From positions 28,501 through 92,500 of the forward strand of contig JBAMJV010004309.1 in NCBI GenBank assembly GCA_037951105.1: a stretch of DNA of 64,000 bases, read 5' to 3'. The notes beneath the pieces are model-generated. The model did no database searches and had not been told where the DNA came from. It worked only from the letters and a program-made list of their open reading frames with translations. This DNA is from Echinarachnius parma. Its lineage: Eukaryota; Echinodermata; Echinoidea; Clypeasteroida; Echinarachniidae. Below are positions 37,582-48,083 of this stretch, one piece after another. Both the position numbers and the translations under genes were made by a program. Every line of letters begins with the position of its first letter. The first letter of the stretch is position 1.

Positions 37582-38367
37582 TACCGTATTTGTCGGTGTA
37601 TAAACCGCGGGGTTTTTTCTGGCTAGAGAACCGCAAAAGTAGGGGGGGGGGGGGGGCTTATACACGGAGATAGGGTAAATTGTACAAAAATCCCCACTAG
37701 CACAATACAGCATGAAACACTATGCATGGGACAGTACTAAACGGTAAAACACAAATGAATGCAAAACAAAACATGAATCAAATCAAAGATGAAACAAAAT
37801 GTACCTTGATATGTTTATTCCTTCTTACAAGTCTAGATTTGGTTGAATCTACCCTTGAAAATAGTAAATCCTAAGCTCTTTTTTGAGAAGAAAAATTGCG
37901 ATCGTAACTTTCCAACTGGTGGGGAAAAGTAAGCATAGCACATGCACACAGACCACATGAGAGTTGACTGAAATTAGCGATCATCCTATCGTGATTGAGT
38001 CAAATCTCATCTGGTCTGTGTGCATGTGCTATGCTTACTTTTCCCACCAGTTGGAAAGTTACGATCGCAATTTTTCTTCTCAAAAAAGAGCTTAGAATTT
38101 ACTATTTTCTAGGGTAGATTCAACCAAATCTAGACTTGTAAGAAGGAATAAACATATCAAGGTACATTTTGTTTCATCTTTGATTTGATTCATGTTTCGT
38201 TTTCTGTTTGTTTGTCTTTTACCGTTCAGCACTGTCCAATCCATAGTGTTTCATGTTGAGTTGTGCTAGAATTATACAATCAATTTAATTTTTTTTCACT
38301 GAAAACCCTCCAAAGTTGGGGGTGCGGTTAATACACGGGAGCGGTTAATACACCGGCAAATACGGTA
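37582..38367. mobile_element. 786-bp foldback element in the zinc-finger intron
   Basis: The ends are TACCGTATTTGTCGGTGTAT and CACCGGCAAATACGGTA. Inverted arms of about 290 bp (37694-37983 and 37987-38270) include AGTAAGCATAGCACATGCAC and its complement. It occupies most of the 1.24-kb intron 37560-38796. The same terminus type begins at 36331 (TACCGTATTTGTCGCGCATA). Confidence 0.8.
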
Positions 38368-38796
38368 ACATGAATGTCCTTATATTCATGGTACATACAT
38401 GTACACTTGATACAGGTTGCAGCATCATTACATCTGCAGCAGAATATTTTCAATTAAGATGAATTTTATGTATGGTACCATACTAGTCTACATGTACTTG
38501 GATTTATAAATTATAGTCCAAAATGACGTAATCCGTGAATTTGTTATCCCGCGAAAATTTAGATAATGCACTGTTTGGCCATTACCATGCATTGCATGGC
38601 TAGCAAATCCGCAAACATTTCCTCCCGCTAAAAGTCTAAAATAGCAAAACCGCAAACTTTTACAGCCGGGAATATTTCATGTTTTACAGTAATATGTACA
38701 GAGGTCAGCTTCAATGAACAAGCCATGAGTCAAACTTTCTATTCATTTTGATGCTCTTGTCTAATCCACATTGTGTTGACATTGTGCTTGTTTCAG

Positions 38797-39114
38797 GAAC
38801 ATGGAGCAGAGACCATGGCTACTCTCGCTCGAGATTCTGTCCACCCTGTGGTGATCGTCTCTGGGGACATTTTCAAGACGGAACTTGTGAGTGTGGCAGC
38901 AGAAGGCCAAGAACTCTTCCACTGCTGTGAAGTGACAGAGGGACTTATCTGCCTCTTTGCACTGTTTTATGGGTGCAACCTGCAGTATCCATCTCCATGC
39001 AAGAAGACATGCTCTTTTGTTCAGCATGGACTGATGGACGTGAGGGGAGGACCTCTTCCTGTGTGTGTTGTCAACACAATGGAGAAATTCAAGAGTGCTC
39101 TGCCCAAACAGTAA
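38797..39114 (+). CDS. C-terminal exon of the zinc-finger gene
   Basis: The acceptor CTTGTTTCAG ends at 38796 and the exon enters in phase 0, giving KLLP-EHGAETMATLARD, HPVVIVSGDIFKTELVS, GQELFHCCEVTEGLICL, FALFYGCNLQYPSPCKK and ending in NTMEKFKSALPKQ with TAA at 39112. The pattern of a short strand ending in SGD, a Leu/Phe-rich helix (LFALFYGCNLQYP) and a closing helix matches the conserved C-terminal domain of the same multicopy family. No catalytic motif is visible. Repeat DNA with (GTCC)n begins within 10 bp of the stop. Confidence 0.55.
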   Translation, partial: EHGAETMATLARDSVHPVVIVSGDIFKTELVSVAAEGQELFHCCEVTEGLICLFALFYGCNLQYPSPCKKTCSFVQHGLMDVRGGPLPVCVVNTMEKFKSALPKQ

Positions 39115-39124
39115 CTGTACTCCG

Positions 39125-39235
39125 GCCGGAGGCCAGATGAGCTTTTGTCGTGGCGCGGCGTCCGTTGTCCGGCTGTTGTCTGTCCGTCGTCCGTCCGTCC
39201 ACAATTTGCGAAAATTGCTATTTCTCCTAGTAGTA
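39125..39235. repeat. Fragment of (GTCC)n-bearing repeat
   Basis: GGCCAGATGAGCTTTTGTCG, GGCGCGGCGTCCG, GTCCGTCGTCCGTCCGTCCA and AATTTGCGAAAATTGCTATT. It relates to the (GGAC)n block at 13551 in reverse and begins just after the zinc-finger stop codon. Confidence 0.5.
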
Positions 39236-39240
39236 GAGAT

Positions 39241-40653
39241 GTTAAGACCCCAAGATATGGGTGTTCACTGCACTTTGGGGTACAGAGTTTTTAATAACTT
39301 TAAAATATTCCTTGGATGAAAAGAAGAAAATTCATCCAAAGAGACACTTTGTATCTATGCAAATTAGGCCTAATTTCCATAATTTATGCAAATTTATTCA
39401 TGAAAACGGGATATTTCATGAAAATTGTGTTTTTATTGACATATTTTATGGGGAACATATTCCTTGGATCAAAAGAAGAAAATTCAATTAAATAGACACC
39501 CTGTTTATATGCAAATTAGGTCTAATTTCCATAATTTATGCAAATATATGGATGGGAATAAGATATCTAAGCCAATGGTATTTTTGTTGACATATTTAGG
39601 AGAACATAATCCTTGGATCAAAAGAAAGAAAATGTTTCAAAGAGACACTCTGCATTTATGCAAATTAGGCCTAATTTCCATAATATATGCAAATTTATTC
39701 ATGGCCCCAGAAAATAACTTCCCCTAAATAAAGCCACAAAATGACTTTGTCCATCAGAAAGAGTGTCTTTTCATAAGAAAATTGATACCAAGAACATTAA
39801 TTTTGGTAGTGTAGTTTTTGTTTTACAGCGCTGTGAGTGACACCATGTCAGGGTTCATTTTTCTTCGATTTGTGACATACCTATTAGCTAAAGAATGACC
39901 CGAACAGCTCGTCATAGAATTACGGTGAACAATAATGCGAACACCTTTGTTAATGTGCAATCGACTGAATAGCCACAGCACAGAATTCTATAACGAGCCG
40001 CTTTGGGTCATTCTTTAGCCAATAGGTCAGTTAAAATTGAAAAAAATGAACCCTGACATGGTGTCACTCACAGCGCTGTAAAACAAAAACTACACTACCA
40101 AAATTAATGTTCTTGGTATCAATTTTCTTATGAAAAGGCACTCTTTCCGATGGACCAAGTCATTGTGTGGCTTTATTTTTGGGAAGTTATTTTCTGGGGC
40201 CATGAATACATTTGCATAAATTATGGAAATTAGGCCTAATTTGCATAAATGCAAAGTGTGTCTTTGGATCATTTTTTTTTCTCTTGATCCAAGGATTATG
40301 TTCTCCTAAATATGTCAACAAAAATACCATTGGCTTAGATATCCCATTCCCATCCATATATTTGCATAAATTATGGAAATTAGACCTAATTTGCATATAA
40401 ACAGGGTGTCTATTTAATTGAATTTTCTTCTTTTGATCTAAGGAATATGTTCCCCATAAAATATGTCAATAAAAACACAATTTTCATGAAATATCCCATT
40501 TTCATGAATAAATTTACATAAATTATGGAAATTAGGCCGAATTTGCATAGATACAGAGTGTCTCTTTGGATAATTTTTTTTCGTTTTATCCAAGGAATAT
40601 GATAAAGGTACTAAATCAATTGTACCCCAGATTGCAGTGGCGGACATCTTAAC
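39241..40653. repeat. 1.4-kb near-perfect palindrome
   Basis: The arms 39241-39921 and 39983-40653 are inverse copies of about 675 bp with a 61-bp spacer. Each arm itself contains three tandem about 120-160-bp units, all including CAAATTAGGCCTAATTTCCA, TAATTTATGCAAAT and CCTTGGATCAAAAGAA-like sequence. The arm tips include TTTTACAGCGCTGTGAGTGA. All ORFs here are repeat shadows. Confidence 0.88.
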
Positions 40654-41067
40654 CACCCTACTATAGAGTCTTTAGGGGGTTTCATTCAAACTTGCACACA
40701 ATGTTCACCATGTTGCTGTGTATATAAGGTCAAGTGACAATTGCAGCAAATGCTATTTCTCCCGAAATATGTTCAGGATTTAACTCGAACTTATACACAA
40801 TTCTTCTATTGACCCTGCCATTACAGGGTGTCTTCCAGGTGGCGCCACCTATCATGGTTGTGGCGATACATGTAAGGTCAATTCATAATCTGTGAGATTA
40901 TACAACTGTTTTAAGATTTCACACTTTGCGCCAAACGCTATTTTTCCCAAACTAGCTACACTGTTATTGACACTTTTCTTTTTTTTTCTTCTTTTTTTTT
41001 CATTTAGTATGTGTACTGTGTTGATTGAGTTTGTGAGCATTGTATTTGTGAGCATTGTATTTTCCAT

Positions 41068-41719
41068 GACATGATACAGTGAGATATTCCGTCCGATGGT
41101 CATGGCAATTTGTACATGCACTTGTATATAGACTTTAAACAATTTGGATGTTGTTGAAGGGTACTTTCAATTCACGTTTAGTACACATTTCAACTCGGGT
41201 TTATTACCCATTTATTATGTGTACTCTGTTGATATGATACAGTGAGATCTTCCGTCCGATGGTCATGGCATTTTGTACATGCATTTGTATATAGACTTTA
41301 AGTAATTTGGATGTTGTTGAAGGGTACTTTCAATTCACGTTTAGTACACATTTCAACTCATGTTTATTACCCATTTATTATGTGTACTCTGTTGATATGA
41401 TACAGTGAGATCTTCCGTCCGATGGTCATGGCATTTTGTACATGCATTTGTATATAGACTTTAAGCAATTTGGATGTTGTTGAAGGGTTCTTTCAATTCA
41501 CGTTTAGTACACATTTCAACTCAGGTTTATTACCCATTTATTATGTGTACTCTGTTGATATGATACAGTGAGATCTTCCGTCCGATGGTCATGGCATTTT
41601 GTACATGCATTTGTATATAGACTTTAAGCAATTTGGATGTTGTTGAAGGGTACTTTCAATTCACGTTTAGTACACATTTCAACTCAGGTTTATTACCCAT
41701 TTATTATGTGTACTCTGTT
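41068..41719. repeat. 163-bp tandem satellite, four units
   Basis: GATATGATACAGTGAGATCT starts units at 41231, 41394 and 41557, with a diverged first unit at 41068. Period exactly 163. Units carry TTCCGTCCGATGGTCATGGC, ATTTGGATGTTGTTGAAGGG and TTATTACCCATTTATTATGT. Confidence 0.9.
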
Positions 41720-42119
41720 GATTGGACAGTTTGTTGTGAGCATTGTATTTTGCATGTACACATGCAGTGAGATTGACTTGTTTTATCTAGATAGCCTGAA
41801 ATCTAGTAAAATAAAAAAAAAAACAATCAAATCAAATTCTCAATTAAATCCTCAATTTCTGATGCATTTGTTAACTGGAAAAGAGTGTAATTTAATGAAA
41901 TAGACTCTGTTTCATATCATTTTGTTGAATACAATTTTTGTCTCAGTACAAATGAAAGCTTGGAAAACGACTCAATTAAAAATGAAATTTATCTTCAAGT
42001 TGGTATTCTAAATGTAAAGTTTCCTGCCTTTTGGTAATCTCATGGATAAAATGGGATTAATTACTGTCAGATCAATGTTCAAATCAATTTAGATTCTTTA
42101 TTCATGGAGTTTGTTTGTG

Positions 42120-42720
42120 AAAAAAAGTTGTCTTGGTAAGTTTGCTTTGGATTATCATGACAAAAAATTGTCTTGTGATCATGCGGACAAACTGTAACGT
42201 GAGTTACCGCTTCACATGACGATACCTGGAGAATGTAAGACAATTTGAATTTTTACCATACTCTGTGATGTATGTTGTTAGTCCATGACTTTGACACAAT
42301 AGACTTTAGAGTCTCTCTGTTTCTTGTTTGAGGAAACTTTTGAATATAATATATGCCAAATTTTTGCATGTCCAAATTATGTAACGTGAGTTACCGACAT
42401 TTGTAGTTTTTTCTCATAGTTCTCATTAGAGTCTGTGGATGTAATGTTGCTGTGAGGTAGGATGGAGGTGCATGATGCTCATTCACATATAGTAACTCGT
42501 ATCACTAATTGGGCTTTAAGGATATTGATCTCAACGACCTAATTTTGAGTTCAAAATGTAACGTGAGTTACCGTGGAAATGCCCATATGCATTTGTATCT
42601 TGGTGACATTAGATTTTAGAGAGTTGTGAACATTATTTTGAATGTATGATGTCGCTATGGACTTTAGGCAATTTGAGCATGTAACTCAGGTATACAGTGA
42701 GATATTTTAATATTGCAGGC
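42120..42720. repeat. Decayed tandem array with GTAACGTGAGTTAC motif
   Basis: The palindromic motif TGTAACGTGAGTTACCG recurs at about 42195, 42380 and 42557, so roughly 180 bp apart, with loosely matching sequence between (GACTTTAGAGAGT-like). GACTTTAGGCAATTTG and ATACAGTGAGATATTTTAAT at 42658-42710 echo the neighbouring 163-bp satellite. Confidence 0.6.
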
Positions 42721-43393
42721 CTTTGCAGCCATACCTGGTGTATTTTGCAGCCATATACACATGTACTGTATATGATTATCTGCCATTTGTATAAGGAAAC
42801 TATCCGGGGGGGGGGGGGGGGGACTCCATGTCTGGAGGGTGGTGGGGTAGCTTGACAGTTGTGGGAGGGGGGGGGGGCATTGATGAGCAGTCTTGTCCGG
42901 AGGGGGAGGGGTCTGAAGAAAAATATATTATCATATCTGGCCTAACCACCCTCCATACATGTAGGGTGTCATGATAGGGGATCATGTAGAATATATCATC
43001 AAAGCCACATCTGCTATTTTCCTACTAGTGTGCCTTTTAAAACATGAAAAAGCCCAGCCTCTCTGTGTCTTTAGGTAAATCTTGTAAGATGCTGCATAAT
43101 ATTCATGGTATTATTGTTTTTGTGACATATTTTCACACTTCAGTTATGTTCATTCACTAGTACTCGATTGTCAATTGAATGACATTTGTTCACATGTATT
43201 CTATGAATGTTTACATAAACAAAATGTATTCAAACTATTGCATTTGTTGGTGTGCCTTTTTAATGAGACAAACCGGAGACTAAAGTGTAGTACAGGCCCA
43301 GTAAAGTCCAAAATTAGTGTCCACAAGTGAAATAATAATTGAATCGAGATAAGCAAAGGTCCTATATTCAGTGCCCATATGCCCCAGTGATCT

Positions 43394-43612
43394 GGGGCGG
43401 TATTCTGAAAAGTAACAAAAGATTTTAGTGACGTAGATAAAATATTTTTTAGTGGATGGTGATCCAATTTTAATGCGCAATGAGGTACTCCAGTGCGCAT
43501 TGTTTTGGCTAGCCAGTGCGCATTGTTTTGACATTAAAAAGGATCACCATCCACTAAAATAGATTTTATCTACGTCACTAAAATCGATTGTAACTTTTCA
43601 GAATACGGCCCC
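43394..43612. mobile_element. 219-bp hairpin MITE with GGGGC-GTATTCTGAAAAGT ends
   Basis: GGGGCGGTATTCTGAAAAGT at the left and ACTTTTCAGAATACGGCCCC at the right. TTTTAGTGACGTAGATAAAA and AGTGGATGGTGATCC are inverted across a GCGCATTGTTTTGGCTAGCC centre. Confidence 0.8.
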
Positions 43613-43629
43613 TGCACTAATCAGTGCAG

Positions 43630-44398
43630 TTGAACTCCAATATTCGGATTCCATGAGCTCCAATAATAGGTGCCCAGTATACCATATATACCATATAACT
43701 TCAAAATAGGGATTCCATGAGCTCCAATAATAGGTGCCCAGTATACCATATATACCATATAACTTCAAAATAGGGATTCCATGAGCTCCAATAATAGGTG
43801 CCCAGTATACCATATATACCATATAACTTCAAAATAGGGATTCCATGAGCTCCAATAATAGGTGCCCAGAATACTGTCCACGTCTGTACTGAACCAATTA
43901 TTGGTGCTGCGTGAGCTCCACTGTACGGACCCACACTGGTCCAAAAACAGGGGCCCACGAAGCCAATTAATGGTTGCAGCTGGGTTACATCCAGTATACC
44001 ATATAACTTCAAAATAGGGATTCCATGAGCTCCAATAATAGGTGCCCAGAATACTGTCCACGTCTGTACTGAACCAATTATTGGTGCTACGTCAGCTCCA
44101 CTGTACGGACCCCCTGGTCCAAAAACAGGTGCCCACGAAGCCAATTAATGGTTGCAGCTGGGTTGCATCCAGTATACCATATATACCCTATAACTTCAAA
44201 ATAGGGATTCCAGGAGCTCCAATAATAGGTGCCCAGAATACTGCCCACGTCTGTACTGAACCAATTATTGGTGCTGCGTGAGCTCCACTGTACGGACCCA
44301 CACTGGTCCAAAAACAGGTGCCCACGAAGCCAATTAATGGATGCAGCTGGGTTACATCCAATTATTGGACCCGGATAGGAGGATTTTTTTAACAGTGT
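43630..44398. repeat. Compound tandem repeat (64-bp units within about 180-bp units)
   Basis: AACTTCAAAATAGGGATTCC is followed by ATGAGCTCCAATAATAGGTG in each of six units. Some units are extended by CTGAACCAATTATTGGTGCT, CACTGGTCCAAAAACAGG and AAGCCAATTAATGGTTGCAG. It ends ATTTTTTTAACAGTGTATG, resembling the ACACTGTTAGAAAAA at 31767. The Trp/Tyr-rich ORFs are translations of the repeat. Confidence 0.85.
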
Positions 44399-44399
44399 A

Positions 44400-44576
44400 T
44401 GTTCATGGGTCTGCTTACGAAGACTACCTTTTGTCTTTTGGCGTTTGGCGCGTACGGAACCATGAGGCCATAATGGTTCCGTGAGTGGTGGTAATTAATT
44501 GAATTGGATATGAACTACACAATCCTTTGCAAAACATATCATTATGTGTTGTTCTTTGCTTAGTGGTCCCCTTTAA
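44400..44576. mobile_element. Truncated family B MITE
   Basis: GTTCATGGGTCTGCTTACGA, GCGCGTACGGAACCATGAGG and TTAGTGGTCCCCT|TTAA at the right. The left half is absent. Confidence 0.65.
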
Positions 44577-45326
44577 AACACACAGAAATTAAACATGTAT
44601 CATTATTAGTTATTTCGTATGAATATATTTACGCAACTATAGACAATTTGAATTTGATGGGGGGGGGGGGGGGGGGGGGGGTGCAGCTCCAGTCACCCAT
44701 ATCTGAACGCCAGTGAAAATAATACTAATTACTTGCAAGTATACATAATCACGATGATGTTGATGAAAATGTAACTGTCGGGATGGACTCGAGTCATACA
44801 ATACACTTTTAATGCGGAATAAGAATTAACTAATGGGTTATTTTTTCCGTTCGTGCTTTCCATCAAAGACCATTCGATGATGATATGACGCGATCTTTGA
44901 ATGCATAATTATGATTAGAAATATGAACCTTCACTTTCATGTATAAGGCGATACGCTACGGATATCCATATAGACATGCCTTAAACACATGCTGACTGGA
45001 ACATTGTTGCATATTATGTACGTATTATATATATGACACACTATCCCAGACTGCACGGGTTAAGATAAGACATCAGTTAGCGGTCAAACTTGCTCCGAGG
45101 CATGTAGGCTTGTAGCCATATCTTGGATGTCTTGATTGATTAAAGTCGAATCATGGCTAACATTAAAACAGAAATAGGATAGGTATATGATGCCCATATC
45201 ATACATATTATTGCAAGAACGAAAAATGTGCGATGCGCTGCGCACTAAGTGATATCATGAACAATATCGTCAATGCCTAATGGTGAATTTCCTTTTCCGC
45301 TTTCCGTCACAAATCACTTGACGATA

Positions 45327-45695
45327 TTAAAGGGATCTAGTGACTTTGTTGACAAGTGCAAAAAGTGATGCGTGGTTAATAAAATGTGTGTTGGTGTGAT
45401 CTGATATGTCCGGAAAGTAATGTTTGAAAATTTAAGTTAAGTTAATTGGAAGTTACTTGGCCGAGAAATGAGCGAAAATGCAAAGTGATATTCACTTACT
45501 CATTGCACTTTACTTTGTACACGGCTGAAAAGTTCCCGTAGATAATTTCATATCCGAACACTTCAATCGTAAATATCTTTTGAACGAAATGGAAATTTGA
45601 AAAACCAAAAACTGTCCCACGCTTTTATTTTTAATACGAATAAAACAAGGTATGAGGGAATTCCAATTGGATTTTGAGGATTTGGACAATGTAAG
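45327..45695. mobile_element. Family D MITE, right end degraded
   Basis: TTAA|AGGGATCTAGTGACTTTGTT at the left. The interior has ATCTGATATGTCCGGAAAGT, AACACTTCAATCGTAAATAT and GGATTTTGAGGATTTGGACA, matching 58957-59272. The terminal TTAA is not found. Confidence 0.6.
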
Positions 45696-45800
45696 ACACA
45701 ATCTTTGAGAACATGGAGAGCCAGATTTTGCGAACCAGCTGCAATGCAACATATTCGTTTAAACATTCTTTTAAACCCTTTACTGGCTTCAAAGTTTTGC

Positions 45801-47403
45801 AAACTAAACCCCTCAAAAAAAGTTCGGAAACTCAACTTTGATCGATTGTATCACTTTTATTGTCAAATTGTATGTTTTCCTTTTAGCGTCATTGCAATGC
45901 ATGATGATTTCCCTTTGCAATGGTACATTATTTGTCATTCATTTCAAATCAGGGAATACGCAGTGTGTTTCAGAATGGAGGACGGTCAGAAGTCAAATGT
46001 CGCAAAACGGGCCGAAAGTATTCAGTTGGGAAATTTGACTCTTGTGCCGTATTTTTGTATGTTCAAGTTTTATCGAAGATTGTAGCGTGTTCAAATGATT
46101 TAAACTTATCAAATTTGGTATCATTTTAAAGCCCATGTGTCTATCTTTTCAATACGGTTATGTCCGTAACAATTTTATTAACAGGTTAAGTATGGTACAG
46201 CTGAACATGGGGAGGGCCGAAAGGGAAATGTTGCAAAATGCATTTCTTTTTGTGAAATTGAAGGCGTTGCATCAAAAAACGACTATTGGAGGGATGTTTT
46301 AGGGTTTAAAATTGCATAATCATCAGTAAATTTGGTATCATGTGAAAGCGTTTTTATTTTTCTTTAAAATCATGTCTCACCTGTAATAATTATGCTATTG
46401 TGGTGTGTGCAGTAAAACCGGATATGGGGGTCTATAAATGCTTTGGATTTAAGACCATGGCTTCTTGTTTCAAGATTCTGGTAAGATATTGTTGTATTAA
46501 TCATAACTCTATCATCATTACGTTTTGCACTATCGGAAAGCTCGTTAATTTACCTTTAATATGATGTCTCATTTGCAATGATTATGCTGAATGTGAGTGT
46601 GTAATACAGGAAACTCACAAACTTGATGTATTGAAAATGCTTCAAATTTCTCTAAACCTACGCAAACTGGCCAGAACTGGCATATTAGCGCCCTCTTCGA
46701 CCGTGTAGGTATGCCCTTATTACCACGTATCAAACGGTAGAAAGTCGACCTAGCAACGTGTCATTTTGAGCCCCATACATTTAGAGGTACTACACACACC
46801 TCAAGCATATAACCACTATGAATAGGGCATTATTTCATTGACAAATTAACACGCTTTAACATAATGTTAAATTTCATAATGATTATGTAAAGTAAAGTAC
46901 TAAGATATCCCCACAAAAGTCGTTTTTGGATGCAACGCCTTCAATTTCACACAATCAAATGCATTTTGCTTACATTTTGCTGTCGATCCTCCCAAATATT
47001 CACCTTAATTGTACCTACCCGGCTTTCATAATTATTCCAAGTGAGGTGTCATTGGAAAGATAATTAAACAGGCTTTTGTCTGATACCATATTCAACAGTA
47101 TGTCTTCATTGACAAGATATTCATCGTCGAACGAATTTGAACTTGAGAAAGACCGTGATATGGGTGTCAGACCTTCCAACTGAAGTTTGTTGGCGCATTT
47201 TGTGACATTTCACTTCTGACTTTCCCCCATTCTCAAGTATACTGCGCATACCTCGTGCTCGTGATGCTTACGAATTTGGTATCATTTTAAAGAGGTATAC
47301 ACACCCTTTCAAGTGATACCAAATATAACCATTATGATTTCTTGATAAAATAGATATAATCGATCAAACTTGAGTTTCCGAACTTTTTTTGAGGGGTTTA
47401 GTT
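45801..47403. repeat. 1.6-kb foldback with diverged arms
   Basis: AAACTAAACCCCTCAAAAAA, AGTTCGGAAACTCAA at the left and TTGAGTTTCCGAACTTTTTT, GAGGGGTTTAGTT at the right. Inside, GAAGGCGTTGCATCAAAAAA faces TTTGGATGCAACGCCTTCAA. The centre is near 46600. The interior recurrently reads ATTTGGTATCATTTTAAAG. Confidence 0.7.
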
Positions 47404-48083
47404 CTATTAGTGTAATATGGCTTGGAATTTTTTGTAGAACGTGGCCCCATATATTCATAAAACCCCACTATATAGCTTAGTCCATGATAAGTGCATTTCA
47501 AATGGTACAGTTTAGTGTGGCTTGAAACAGCTTTCATATAGTCCCCAACTAGGGTTAGCTAGTTTAGCCTTAGTTACCTACTAAAGGCCCAGTCCCATAC
47601 TGACGATTTTCACGGCGACTCGCAACGACTCGCAACGATTTACTAGAACGAATCGACTCGATTTAACCACAGTTTAACAACGAATTGAGAAGAATTGTAC
47701 GGCGACTCAGAACGAATATTCGTTCTTCGTCGTTGTTCGACGAGTCACTCCGCCCTTCTTTTGTCTTCAACCATCGCGGTAGAAAAATCGTGGCAGGAAA
47801 AAAGTTGCGGTCCATAGTGGCGATTTCTACGACGACTGGCAACGGATTATCATTCGTGGAGAAAATCGCTCAAGTCGTTACGAGTCGTTGTAATTCGTTC
47901 TTCAAACCGTTGTGCATCGCAAAGAACGCCGTGACTCGTGTTAGCACAACGATAGTTTTGAACCGGTTCAAAACTATCGCCATGCCGCAACGATATTATT
48001 ACTCAAACTGCAATCATGTGTGGATTTATTGTGTATGTTAACTGCGTAGGCGAGCTTTATAGCGAAATAAGCATAGAGCTCAG

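Larger units (their letters stand above)
36986..39114 (+). pseudogene. C2H2 zinc-finger protein of a multicopy type, broken copy
   Basis: Three pieces belong to one former gene: a four-finger N-terminal part (36986-37345), a helical middle (37347-37559) and a C-terminal domain (38797-39114). The first two abut directly but lie in different frames: the first frame runs on to a TAA at 37448, while the middle part is one base out of register. The fourth finger is cut just before its last His. A middle region seems to be missing, as if internal exons had been lost. The second junction still has a normal GTAGGT donor and TTGTTTCAG acceptor, phase 0 to phase 0. The architecture resembles C2H2 proteins that occur in many copies in fish and invertebrate genomes, often with mobile-element-like spread (from memory, no search). 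It could be functional if an unseen splice fixes the frame. Confidence 0.55.

Noticed and set aside
39241-40653. CRISPR-like or regularly spaced direct repeats inside the palindrome
   Set aside because: The units are long tandem repeats in a eukaryotic context, with no spacers of constant length and no cas genes.
43598-44311. Trp/Tyr-rich repetitive ORFs
   Set aside because: Translations of the 64-bp and 180-bp tandem repeat, open on both strands.
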